From Herbaspirillum aquaticum (GTDB taxonomy: Bacteria > Pseudomonadota > Gammaproteobacteria > Burkholderiales > Burkholderiaceae_D): a stretch of DNA of 64,000 bases. Positions 16,631-24,007 of the stretch are shown piece after piece. A model generated the notes under the pieces. The model saw nothing but the letters and a program-made list of their open reading frames with translations. It was not told the origin of the DNA and did not search any database. The position numbers and the translations under genes were made by a program. The stretch covers positions 124,001 through 188,000 of the forward strand of contig NZ_NJGV01000011.1 of NCBI RefSeq assembly GCF_002213425.1. Reading direction: 5' to 3'. Numbering within the stretch: position 1 is the stretch's first letter; each line of letters begins with the position of its first letter.

Positions 16631-17665
16631 TCAGGCCAGCTTGCCGGTGTACTTCTCCAGCAGTGTCCAGGGCTCGTCACCGAACTTCTTTTTCCACTCG
16701 GCATAGAAGCCGGCGCTGCGCAGCTTGGCGCGGAAGGAATCGGCGTCGGCATTGTTGAAGGCCAGGCCCTTGCCCTTCATTTCATCGACCAGCGAATCGT
16801 TGAGCTTGCGCACGTCGGCGCGCTGGTTCATGGCGGCTTCGTTGATGATGCGGGCCATCAGGTCCTGCAGGTCCTTGGGCAGGCGCTCGAAGGATTTCTT
16901 GTTGCCCAGGAACCAGAAGCCATCCCACATGTGGTTGGTGATGGAGCAGTATTTCTGCACTTCGTAGAGCTTGGCGGTAGAGATGATGGCCATGGGGTTT
17001 TCCTGGCCTTCCACGATCTTGGTCTGCAGGGCCGAATAGACTTCGGCGAAATTGATCGAGGTCGGTGCCGCGTCGAAGGCTTTGAACATCGAGGTCCACA
17101 GCGGGCTGGGCGGCACGCGCAGCTTCATGCCCTTGAGGTCGTCGGCCGCCTTGATGGGCTTGGTGCTGTTGGTGATCTGGCGATAGCCGTTGTCCCAGAT
17201 CTTCTCGAAGGCGAAGAGCGTCGACTTGGCTTCGATCTGCTTGCGCACATGCGCACCCAGCTCGCCATCCATGGCCGGCCAGACCTGGCTGTAATCCTTG
17301 AAGGCGAAGCCGATGCCGGAGATCTGCGCGGCCGGCACCAGCGTGCCCAGGATCAGCGGCGAGAGCGTGAAGAAATCAATCGCACCCGCACGCACCTGCG
17401 AGAGCATGTCGGTGTCGGTGCCCAGCTGGTTGTTGGGGTAGAGCTGCAGTTCGATGCGGCCCTTGGATTGTTCGGCGATGGCAGCGGCCATTTCCTTGGC
17501 GCGCGCATTCATCGGGTGGGTGACCGGCAGGTTGTTGGCGTACTTGAAGGTGAACTCGGCCGCATGTGCGGACGTCGATACCAGGCCGGTAGCGGCGGCA
17601 GCCGAGGCCACCGAGGCGGTCTTCAGAAAATGGCGGCGCGTGATCTTGCCAGTGGATTGTTCCAT
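16631..17665 (-). CDS. TRAP transporter solute-binding protein (DctP family), Tat signal
   Basis: 344 residues. The N-terminus KITRRHFLKTASVASAAAA is a twin-arginine signal ending near AHA-AEF, so it is probably exported folded. The mature protein has the DctP fold: FKYANNLPVTHPMNARAKEMA, the LRVPPSPLWTSMFKAFDAAPTSINFAEVYSALQTKIVEGQENP core with the conserved Arg that binds the substrate carboxylate. First gene of the operon, behind a sigma-54 promoter at 17789-17805. Confidence 0.93.
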   Translation of the reverse strand: MEQSTGKITRRHFLKTASVASAAAATGLVSTSAHAAEFTFKYANNLPVTHPMNARAKEMAAAIAEQSKGRIELQLYPNNQLGTDTDMLSQVRAGAIDFFTLSPLILGTLVPAAQISGIGFAFKDYSQVWPAMDGELGAHVRKQIEAKSTLFAFEKIWDNGYRQITNSTKPIKAADDLKGMKLRVPPSPLWTSMFKAFDAAPTSINFAEVYSALQTKIVEGQENPMAIISTAKLYEVQKYCSITNHMWDGFWFLGNKKSFERLPKDLQDLMARIINEAAMNQRADVRKLNDSLVDEMKGKGLAFNNADADSFRAKLRSAGFYAEWKKKFGDEPWTLLEKYTGKLA

Positions 17666-17788
17666 CTGATTGTCTCCTGTCTGTCTGTTTGTAATTTTGA
17701 AATTTGCTGAATCCGGCGCTACAGGGCTTGCTGGATCGGGCGTGCAGCTCCCTGTTCCGGGTGGTCAACACTGCCTGTGCCTCGACAG

Positions 17789-17805
17789 AGCAAATTGGAT
17801 GCCAA
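17789..17805 (-). promoter_or_regulatory. Sigma-54 (-24/-12) promoter of the dctP operon
   Basis: On the minus strand TTGGCATCCAATTTGCT has the invariant GG and GC ten bases apart, TGGCA at -24 and TTTGCT at -12, close to the consensus TGGCACG-N4-TTGCW. Predicted transcription start near 17778, about 113 nt before the dctP ATG. Confidence 0.72.
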
Positions 17806-17940
17806 GCCCCCGGTCCTCCCTGGTCGGCATGGCCTCGCCCCGCTCCCTCAACGGCACTGCGCCTGTATTCTCTGCGATAAGGGCGGGCCTGTACAAGCAC
17901 GCAATCATCGCCGCCCTCATTTATTTACGTGCAGCGGGGC

Positions 17941-17995
17941 TGCGACACCTGTCGCAGGAGTGTCGCTGCACTGTCGCAGGAATCGACACCTGTTC
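17941..17995. promoter_or_regulatory. Paired enhancer sites (TGTCGC/GCGACA) between the divergent operons
   Basis: TGCGACA-CC-TGTCGCA at 17941-17956 is an inverted repeat. TGTCGC recurs at 17961 and 17972, and CGACACCTGT is repeated at 17984-17993, about 41 bp (four helix turns) from its first copy. The cluster lies about 160-220 bp upstream of the dctP start site, where sigma-54 activators bind. The nearby sigma-54 activator with a Fis-type HTH is the obvious candidate. Confidence 0.6.
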
Positions 17996-18045
17996 ATGCT
18001 GCTCACCGGCAATAGTGATGCCTGCCGGCTGCTGCAGCGCAATGA

Positions 18046-18075
18046 TTTACGTTAACGTAAAGTACGTGCTATCTT
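18046..18075 (+). promoter_or_regulatory. Palindrome TTTACGTTAACGTAAA with overlapping sigma-70-like promoter
   Basis: A perfect 16-bp palindrome at 18046-18061 covers a possible -35 (TTTACG) that stands 18 bp before TATCTT (18070-18075). Similar ACGTNNACGT palindromes are reported for LiuR, a MerR-type regulator of branched-chain acyl-CoA catabolism in proteobacteria; no such regulator gene is in this window. It could add a second, repressible input to the thiolase operon. Confidence 0.5.
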
Positions 18076-18335
18076 CATGCGGTCGGCGGGCACGGCCCTG
18101 CCCTGTTCCATTTTTTCCTGCATGTCGGGAATGAGCGGGCCGCCTGCCGAACACATCAGCACGCATCAACATCAACAACAAAGCGAGACCCGGCGCGGCT
18201 TTGCGCCGGCACTCTCAGGAGACGGGCAAGATGCAGGCCGGCACCTGGCGCGATGGTGCCATCACCGGCTGCGCGATGCCGAGGCAAGGGACCTTCGACA
18301 CCGGCTGCATGCGGTGGCGCAAGCGGTCCTGCGCG

Positions 18336-18351
18336 TGGCACCGATTTTGCA
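18336..18351 (+). promoter_or_regulatory. Sigma-54 (-24/-12) promoter of the thiolase operon
   Basis: TGGCACC-GATT-TTGCA differs from the consensus TGGCACG-N4-TTGCA at one position, and GG and GC are ten bases apart. Predicted start near 18362, giving a leader of about 60 nt before the thiolase ATG at 18422. Confidence 0.75.
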
Positions 18352-18421
18352 TATTGCCCCTGTGTGTAACGGAGCGACCCCGCTCCATTGACCCCGTGAT
18401 TACGGACACAAGGACAACCCC

Positions 18422-19603
18422 ATGACTGTTTCTGCATCCTCACCCTGCATCACCGGCTGGAACCATTCGCAGTTCGGCAAGCTCGACGGCATCGATCCGG
18501 AAGTGCTGATCGGCCAGGTCGCCAAGGCCGCCATCGAGCACGCCGGGCTGCAACCGGAAGACATCGACTCGGTGCACTTCGGCACCTTCAATGCCGGTTT
18601 CCTGTACCAGGATTTCCCTTCTTCGCTGGTCCTGAACACGCTGCCGCAGCTGCGCTTCAAACCCGCCACGCGCCTGGAGAATGCCTGCGCCACCGGTTCG
18701 GCGGCCATCCATTCGGGCCTGCAGGCGATCAAGGCCGGCGAATCGAAACACGTGCTGGTGATCGGCTTCGAGAAGATGACCGAACTGGCCACCGCGCAAG
18801 TGGGCGAGGTGCTGCTCAAGGCCTGTTACGCCAAGGAAGAGGCGGGCATTCCGGGCGGCTTTGCCGGGGTCTTCGGCAAGATCGCACAGAGCTACTTCGA
18901 TCGCTTCGGCGACCAGTCCGATGCGCTGGCGATGATCGCGGCCAAGAATCACAAGAACGGCATGGTCAATCCCTATGCCCACATGCGCAAGGATTTCGGT
19001 TTCGATTTCTGCCGCACGGTCTCCGACAAGAACCCGTACGTGGCCGGTCCGCTCAAGCGCACCGACTGCTCGCTCATTTCCGACGGCGCAGCTGCCCTGG
19101 TGATCAGCGCCGCCGATGTGGCCAAGTCCATGCCGCGTGCCGTGCAATTCCGCGCGGCGGTCCACGTCAATGATTTCCTGCCGCTGTCGCGCCGCGACCC
19201 GACCCGCTTCGAGGCCGCCGAGCTGGCCTGGAAGAAGGCGCTGGGCCAGGCCAGCCTGAGCCTCGATGATCTCTCGCTGGTGGAAACGCACGACTGCTTC
19301 ACCGTGGCCGAGCTGCTGGAATACGAAGCCATGGGCCTGGCCCCGCACGGCCAGGGCGCGCGCGTGATTGCCGAAGGCATCACCGCCAAGGATGGCAAGC
19401 TGCCGGTCAATCCCTCGGGCGGATTGAAGTCCAAGGGCCACCCGGTCGGTGCCACCGGTGTCTCGATGCACGTGATGGCAGCCATGCAGGCATCCCATGA
19501 TGCGGGCGACATGCAAATCGCCAATGCGCGCTATGCCGGCGTGTTCAACATGGGCGGTGCGGCGGTGGCCAACTATGTGAGCATTCTGGAGCGTGTGAAC
19601 TAA
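18422..19603 (+). CDS. SCP2-type thiolase (acetyl-CoA acyltransferase family)
   Basis: 393-residue thiolase. The nucleophile is Cys in LENACATGSAAIHSG (about residue 89), and the catalytic His is in NPSGGLKSKGHPVGATG. In place of NEAFA it has THDCF (VETHDCFTVAELLEYEAMGL), and the usual C-terminal CxG is absent (GVFNMGGAAVANY). Both features mark the SCP-x/SCP2 branch, where Cys of HDCF takes over acid-base catalysis. These enzymes prefer 2-methyl-branched, sterol-derived or otherwise bulky 3-ketoacyl-CoAs. First gene of the plus-strand operon with the acyl-CoA ligase and two PPC proteins. Confidence 0.9.
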   Translation: MTVSASSPCITGWNHSQFGKLDGIDPEVLIGQVAKAAIEHAGLQPEDIDSVHFGTFNAGFLYQDFPSSLVLNTLPQLRFKPATRLENACATGSAAIHSGLQAIKAGESKHVLVIGFEKMTELATAQVGEVLLKACYAKEEAGIPGGFAGVFGKIAQSYFDRFGDQSDALAMIAAKNHKNGMVNPYAHMRKDFGFDFCRTVSDKNPYVAGPLKRTDCSLISDGAAALVISAADVAKSMPRAVQFRAAVHVNDFLPLSRRDPTRFEAAELAWKKALGQASLSLDDLSLVETHDCFTVAELLEYEAMGLAPHGQGARVIAEGITAKDGKLPVNPSGGLKSKGHPVGATGVSMHVMAAMQASHDAGDMQIANARYAGVFNMGGAAVANYVSILERVN

Positions 19604-19742
19604 CAATGCGGTAGCAGCAGCGGTGCGCAATCCTGTCGTTGAAGGGTGGCGCGCCGCATGAAGTGATGTGCAGAAAAACAGAACAAGGCAGCACGCCAAT
19701 TTCCATCAGAATTCCATCAGAAGAATCGGGACGAGTGAGACG

Positions 19743-21341
19743 ATGTTAAGCAAAGTGATGAACCTGGGCCGCCTGCTCTCGGACGTGGCGCGCCGTTTTC
19801 CGGAAGAACCCGGACTGATCCTGGCGCAAGGCGCAGCCGATGGCAGCGACCGCCTGATCCCCTGGCGCGAGATCAATGCCCGCGTCGATGCGCTGGCCCA
19901 CGCCCTCACCCGGCGCGGCGTCAAGAAGGGCGACAAGATGCTGGTCCACTCGCGCAACAACCAACAGATCTTCGAGAGTGCCTGGGCTGCCTTCAAGATG
20001 GGCGTGGTCTGGGTGCCGACCAATTTCCGCATCACGCCACCCGAGGCCGCTTATCTCGGCCAGTCCAGCGGCGCCTGCGTGATGCTCTATGACCGCGGTT
20101 TCGCGCCCTATGTCGACGCAGTGAAATCCGCCTCGCCGGCACTCGAACACGTGGTGGCCCTGGCCGACGCACGGCCGGGCGAGCTCGATTACGAAACGCT
20201 GGTAGCCGGAAGCAGCGGCGAGTCCTTCCGCGAGGCTGAAGTCGATTACGACGATCCGCTCTGGTTCTTCTACACCTCCGGCACCACCGGGCATCCGAAG
20301 GCGGGCATGCTCTCGCACGGCCAGATGGCCTTCGTGGTGACCAATCACCTGGCCGACCTGATGCCGGGCCTGACGCATCAATCGCGCTCGCTGGTGGTGG
20401 CACCGCTGTCGCACGGCGCGGGCGTGCATGCGGTGGTCAATACCGCGCGCGGTGCGGCCAGCATCCTGCTCTCGTCCGAACGACTGGTGGTCGAGGAAGC
20501 CTGGCAGCTGGTGGAGAAATACAAGGTGGACAATCTCTTCACGGTGCCCACCATCGTCAAGATCCTGGTCGAGGATGAGTCAGTCGACCGCTATGACCAC
20601 AGCTCGCTGAAACACCTCATCTATGCCGGCGCGCCCATGTACCGCGCCGACCAGGTCCATGCATTGAAGAAGCTGGGCAAGGTGCTGGTGCAGTATTACG
20701 GCCTGGGCGAAGTGACCGGCAACATTACCTTCCTGCCGCCCTACCTGCACTTCGAGGATGATGCCCATCCGCAGGCGCGCGTGGGGACCTGCGGCATGCC
20801 GCGCACCGGCATGCAGGTCGCCATCCTCAACGACGATGGCCAGGAGCTGGCGCCCTTCGAGACCGGAGAAATCTGCGTGCGCGGACCGGCCGTCTTCATG
20901 GGTTATCACAATAATCCGGAGGCCAATGCCAAGGCCTTCAAGCATGACTGGTTCCATACCGGCGACCTCGGGCATGTGGACAAGGATGGCTTCCTCTACA
21001 TCACGGGACGTTCCTCGGACATGTACATCTCGGGCGGCTCCAACGTCTATCCGCGCGAAATCGAGGAAGCCCTGCTGACGCACCCGGCAGTCTCCGAGGT
21101 GGCGGTGCTGGGGGTGCCCGATCCCAAGTGGGGTGAAAGCGGGCTGGCGGTGATCGTCTGCAAGGCCGGCCAGCAGGTCGATGGCGAGGCATTGCTGGCG
21201 CACCTGGAAACCCGCATCGGCAAGTACAAATGGCCGCGCCGCTTCGTCTACTGGGACAGCATGCCCAAGTCGGGCTACGGCAAGATCGTCAAGAAACAGA
21301 TCAAGGCGCTGCTGGAAGAGCAAGGCGACTACCGTCTATGA
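19743..21341 (+). CDS. Acyl-CoA synthetase / aryl- or long-chain-acyl-CoA ligase (ANL superfamily)
   Basis: 532 residues. It activates a carboxylic acid through an acyl-AMP. Phosphate-binding loop YTSGTTGHPKAGMLSH, adenine-binding YYGLGEVTGN, the hinge motif TGDLGHVDKDGFLYITGRSSDMYISGG and the catalytic Lys in PKSGYGKIVKKQIK are all intact. The start at 19743 is chosen because homologues begin near MNLGRLLSDVARRFP; the frame extends back to 19668 without a ribosome site. It lies 139 bp after the thiolase gene and overlaps the first PPC gene by 4 nt. Substrate cannot be read from sequence. Confidence 0.9.
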   Translation: MLSKVMNLGRLLSDVARRFPEEPGLILAQGAADGSDRLIPWREINARVDALAHALTRRGVKKGDKMLVHSRNNQQIFESAWAAFKMGVVWVPTNFRITPPEAAYLGQSSGACVMLYDRGFAPYVDAVKSASPALEHVVALADARPGELDYETLVAGSSGESFREAEVDYDDPLWFFYTSGTTGHPKAGMLSHGQMAFVVTNHLADLMPGLTHQSRSLVVAPLSHGAGVHAVVNTARGAASILLSSERLVVEEAWQLVEKYKVDNLFTVPTIVKILVEDESVDRYDHSSLKHLIYAGAPMYRADQVHALKKLGKVLVQYYGLGEVTGNITFLPPYLHFEDDAHPQARVGTCGMPRTGMQVAILNDDGQELAPFETGEICVRGPAVFMGYHNNPEANAKAFKHDWFHTGDLGHVDKDGFLYITGRSSDMYISGGSNVYPREIEEALLTHPAVSEVAVLGVPDPKWGESGLAVIVCKAGQQVDGEALLAHLETRIGKYKWPRRFVYWDSMPKSGYGKIVKKQIKALLEEQGDYRL

Positions 21342-21907
21342 AACTCTCCAGCCAACCTGGCCAGGCCACGGCCAGCGCCGGTTTCCTGGCGGTGCGCAAA
21401 TTCCTTCATGCAGGCCAGCCGAGCTATCCGCGCACGCTGGACCTGGAGGCCGACCCGGCCGAGGAACTTCGTATCACGCTGCAACCGGGCACACCGGTGG
21501 GCCCTGCCTTGCGGCGCGTGCTGGCGCGCTATGGCCAGCGCGGCGGCGTGGGGCGACTGTGCGGCGGTACCGCGCGGCGCCTGCATTACCACCGCATCGA
21601 ACAGACCGGCGATCCCGACCGGCCTTATGACTACGGACCACCGCATGTATTGGAAGGCGTCATCAGCTTCGTGACCGGCGCCATCACCATCGGCCAGAAC
21701 GCCGACGGAAAAGTGTTACTGCATTGCCACTCAGGTTTCATCGATGGCGATGGCACGCTGCATGGCGGCCATCTGCTGCTCGACACGGTGGAGGTGGGCG
21801 ACGATCCGCTCATCCTGCGCCTGTGCCTGTTCTCCCGCAGCGCCTTCGTCGTCAACAGCGATGAAGAGACGCACTTCAGTCTATTGCATCCGACACCCAT
21901 GGAATGA
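21338..21907 (+). CDS. PPC/DUF296 domain protein 1
   Basis: 189 residues. The C-terminal half has the PPC (DUF296) signature VLEGVISFVTGAITIGQNADGKVLLHCHSGFIDGDGTLHGGHLLLDTVEVGDDP, including the HxH and GGH histidines thought to bind metal in the bacterial proteins. Its ATG overlaps the ligase stop (ATGA), and its own stop overlaps the next ATG. PPC domains are known from plant AT-hook proteins and as stand-alone trimers in bacteria of unknown activity. Tight coupling to a CoA ligase suggests a catabolic or substrate-binding role (inference). Confidence 0.82.
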   Translation: MKLSSQPGQATASAGFLAVRKFLHAGQPSYPRTLDLEADPAEELRITLQPGTPVGPALRRVLARYGQRGGVGRLCGGTARRLHYHRIEQTGDPDRPYDYGPPHVLEGVISFVTGAITIGQNADGKVLLHCHSGFIDGDGTLHGGHLLLDTVEVGDDPLILRLCLFSRSAFVVNSDEETHFSLLHPTPME

Positions 21908-22362
21908 TGATGACGCTCCCCGCCCATGACAGCGACTCCCTTGACGACCACATCCACGTAGAACAGGGCCAGCTCGGCAAGCTGGTGATGGCCCGGCTCA
22001 AACCCAACCAGGACCTCACCGAAAGCGTGGAAGCGCTGTGCCGACAGCACGGCATGGACAAGGCCATCGTGCGGGGCGCCATCGGCAGCCTCATCGATGC
22101 CCATCTGCAATACGCCACCCCGTCCGGGGTGCGTGCGATGGAGATCAACGGGCCGGGCGTGGAAATCCTCAACGTCTTCGGTGAAATCGGTTTTGCCGAT
22201 GGCGCGGGCAGCGCCCATCCGCTGCAGGGCGTGGTGGCCGATACCGAGGGCCGCATCTTTGCCGGACGCTTCGTGCGCGGCGCCAATCTCTCTTTCATCA
22301 CCATCGAGATCACCTTGCAGGAATGGATTGCGGTCAAGCAACCAGAGGCGCTGCCGGCCTGA
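21904..22362 (+). CDS. PPC/DUF296 domain protein 2
   Basis: 152 residues. VMARLKPNQDLTESVEALCRQHGMDKAIVRGAIGSLIDAHLQYA and HPLQGVVADTEGRIFAGRFVRGANLSFITIEITLQEW follow the PPC fold, but the GGH of protein 1 is AGR here, so the metal site differs. The start is the first of three ATGs at 21904, overlapping the previous stop by 4 nt. The two genes are probably diverged paralogues forming a mixed complex (inference). Last gene of the operon. Confidence 0.8.
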   Translation: MMMTLPAHDSDSLDDHIHVEQGQLGKLVMARLKPNQDLTESVEALCRQHGMDKAIVRGAIGSLIDAHLQYATPSGVRAMEINGPGVEILNVFGEIGFADGAGSAHPLQGVVADTEGRIFAGRFVRGANLSFITIEITLQEWIAVKQPEALPA

Positions 22363-22386
22363 ATCACTTTCCTTGCGCCCATGAAA

Positions 22387-22417
22387 AATGCCGCCCGGCT
22401 CATCACCGGGCGGCATT
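22387..22417 (+). terminator. Bidirectional intrinsic terminator after PPC protein 2
   Basis: Stem AATGCCGCCCGG / CCGGGCGGCATT (12 bp) around a 7-nt loop. T residues follow on the minus side, with only a short GTT on the plus side. It closes the thiolase-PPC operon. Confidence 0.75.
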
Positions 22418-22434
22418 GTTCAATTCTTGGACTA

Positions 22435-22700
22435 GGGCCTGTTCACATTCAATCTGTGAGTGCGAGAGGTCGCCAAGCGTCGCCTGCCGTTGTTGCAGCT
22501 CCTTGCCGTGGCACCACCACGGCGCGTCGCCGCGCCTAGGCAGACAACGCTTGGCGGCCTCTCCCGGAGGGTTGCCCCCAGAAGGCGCGCTGGCCGCGTT
22601 GCACGTCAGGGCTGGTGGCACCACCACCAGCCCTGACGCGCGCCTTGCGAGCCCGCCTTCTGGGGGCAACGCATCTCACAGATTGAATGTGAACAGGCCC
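22435..22700. mobile_element. 266-bp MITE-like inverted-repeat element, copy 1
   Basis: Perfect 26-bp terminal inverted repeats beginning GGGCCTGTTCACATTC, flanked by TA on both sides (22433-22434, 22701-22702), consistent with a TA target duplication. No transposase is encoded. Inside are two modules, each bounded by 17-bp inverted repeats: A (GAGAGGTCGCCAAGCGT at 22464-22480; complement at 22547-22563) and B (GTTGCCCCCAGAAGGCG at 22571-22587; complement at 22654-22670). Each has a central hairpin with a CACCA loop. It lies between convergent genes, ending 11 bp from the dctA stop. A second copy is at 31829. Confidence 0.88.
22481..22546. repeat. 66-bp segment of element copy 1, inverted relative to copy 2
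   Basis: The reverse complement of 31875-31940 matches this segment at 64 of 66 positions, while the rest of the two elements is collinear. The flanking 17-bp inverted repeats (22464-22480 and 22547-22563) are the likely crossover sites. It contains the hairpin GCCGTGG-CACCA-CCACGGC. Confidence 0.85.
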
Positions 22701-22711
22701 TAACTATCGAA

Positions 22712-24007
22712 TCAGGCTTCGGCGTGCAGCGTGGCTTCGGCTTCCTGTTCGATCTCGACTTCGGCGCGCGCTGCTTCTTCTTCGCTCAGCAGGCCGCCTT
22801 CCCACTTGGCCACCACGGCCGAAGCGATCGAATTGCCCACTGCGTTGGTGGCCGAACGGCCCATGTCGAGGAAGGTATCGATGCCCAGGATCACCAGCAG
22901 GCCCGCTTCCGGGATGTTGAACTGGTGCAGGGTCGCGGCAATCACCACCAGCGAGGCGCGCGGCACACCGGCGATGCCCTTGGAGGTCAGCATCAGCACC
23001 AACATCATGGTGATCTGGGTCGAGATCGGCATGTGGATGCCATAGGCCTGCGCGATGAAGAGCGTGGCGAAGGTGCAGTAGATCATCGAACCGTCGAGGT
23101 TGAAGGAATACCCCATCGGCATGACGAAGCTGGAAATCTTGCGCTTGACGCCAAAGCGGTCCAGCGCGTCCAGCAGCTTCGGATAGGCCGCTTCCGAGCT
23201 GGCGGTGGCGAAGGCCAGCAGGAAGGCTTCCTTGATCAGCGCCAGCAGGTGGAAGATGCGCTTCTTCAGGAACACGAAGCCCACCGCGATCAGGATCACC
23301 CACAGCAGCACCAGCGAGAAGTAGAAGTCACGCATGAAGACCGCGAAGCTGACCAGGATCTCCAGGCCGTTGACGGCCACCGTTGCGGCCATGGCGGCAA
23401 ACACTGCCACGGGCGCGAACTTCATCACGTAGACGGTGATCTTGAGCATGGTGTGCGACAGGTCGTCGATGACGGCCAGCAGGTTCTTGCCGCGCTCACC
23501 CAGCGCCGCCAGGGCGATGCCGAAGAACATGGAGAACACCACCACCTGCAGGATCTCGTTCTGCGCCATGGCTTCCACGATCGACTTGGGTACCAGGTGG
23601 TTGAAGAACTCCTTGACCGTGAACTTGCTGGTGGCCAGGCCCGCGCCGGCAGCATCCGGCGAAGGCAGCGCCACGCCGGCGCCCGGTTGCAGCAGGTTGG
23701 CCATGATCATGCCCAGCGCCAGCGACACCAGCGAAGCGATGAAGAACCAGGCCAGCGACTTGCCGAAGATGCGGCCCACCGACTTGGCGTCGCCCATGTG
23801 GGCGATGCCCACCACCAGGGTCGAGAACACCAGCGGTGCGATGACCATCTTGATGAGGCGCAGGAACAGGTCCGAGGCAATCGAGATATAGCCCGCCAAT
23901 TCCTTGGCCTCGCCCTTGTCGTAGTGATTGAAAATCAGGTAGCCGACCAGGATGCCCAGCAGCATGGCGGCAAAGATGTAGGCGGCTTGTGGAATGCGTT
24001 TCTTCAT
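22712..24007 (-). CDS. dctA: C4-dicarboxylate/amino acid:cation symporter (DAACS family, DctA-like)
   Basis: 431-residue secondary transporter importing C4-dicarboxylates (succinate, malate, fumarate) or acidic amino acids with protons or sodium. IKMVIAPLVFSTLVVGIAHMGD, ATASSEAAYPKLLDALDRFG (serine-rich hairpin), MGYSFNLDGSMIY and LGIDTFLDMGRSATNAVGN are DAACS signatures. The C-terminal Glu/Ala tail is cytoplasmic. The MITE-like element begins 11 bp beyond its stop. DctA versus GltP specificity cannot be fixed from sequence, but the residues favour DctA. Confidence 0.88.
   Translation of the reverse strand: MKKRIPQAAYIFAAMLLGILVGYLIFNHYDKGEAKELAGYISIASDLFLRLIKMVIAPLVFSTLVVGIAHMGDAKSVGRIFGKSLAWFFIASLVSLALGMIMANLLQPGAGVALPSPDAAGAGLATSKFTVKEFFNHLVPKSIVEAMAQNEILQVVVFSMFFGIALAALGERGKNLLAVIDDLSHTMLKITVYVMKFAPVAVFAAMAATVAVNGLEILVSFAVFMRDFYFSLVLLWVILIAVGFVFLKKRIFHLLALIKEAFLLAFATASSEAAYPKLLDALDRFGVKRKISSFVMPMGYSFNLDGSMIYCTFATLFIAQAYGIHMPISTQITMMLVLMLTSKGIAGVPRASLVVIAATLHQFNIPEAGLLVILGIDTFLDMGRSATNAVGNSIASAVVAKWEGGLLSEEEAARAEVEIEQEAEATLHAEA

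Larger units (their letters stand above)
17666..18421. other. Divergent regulatory region (756 bp) between dctP and the thiolase gene
   Basis: No convincing gene. It holds, left to right: a minus-strand sigma-54 promoter (17789-17805), paired TGTCGC/GCGACA sites (17941-17995), a 16-bp palindrome with a sigma-70-like promoter (18046-18075), and a plus-strand sigma-54 promoter (18336-18351). The length and contents fit two divergent, enhancer-dependent operons. Confidence 0.75.

Noticed and set aside
18088..18104. GGGCACGGCCCTGCC as a further sigma-54 promoter
   Set aside because: The GG and GC are not correctly spaced when the CAC of the -24 element is aligned; the element at 18336-18351 is much better.
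18077..18391. Short plus-strand frames in the leader before the thiolase gene
   Set aside because: They run through the sigma-54 promoter and have no family similarity or ribosome site.
22403..22669. Open frame inside MITE-like element copy 1 (begins MPPEGGLARRASG)
   Set aside because: The same peptide start recurs in copy 2 only because the DNA is repeated; there is no ribosome site and no transposase motif, and module A inversion breaks the frame.
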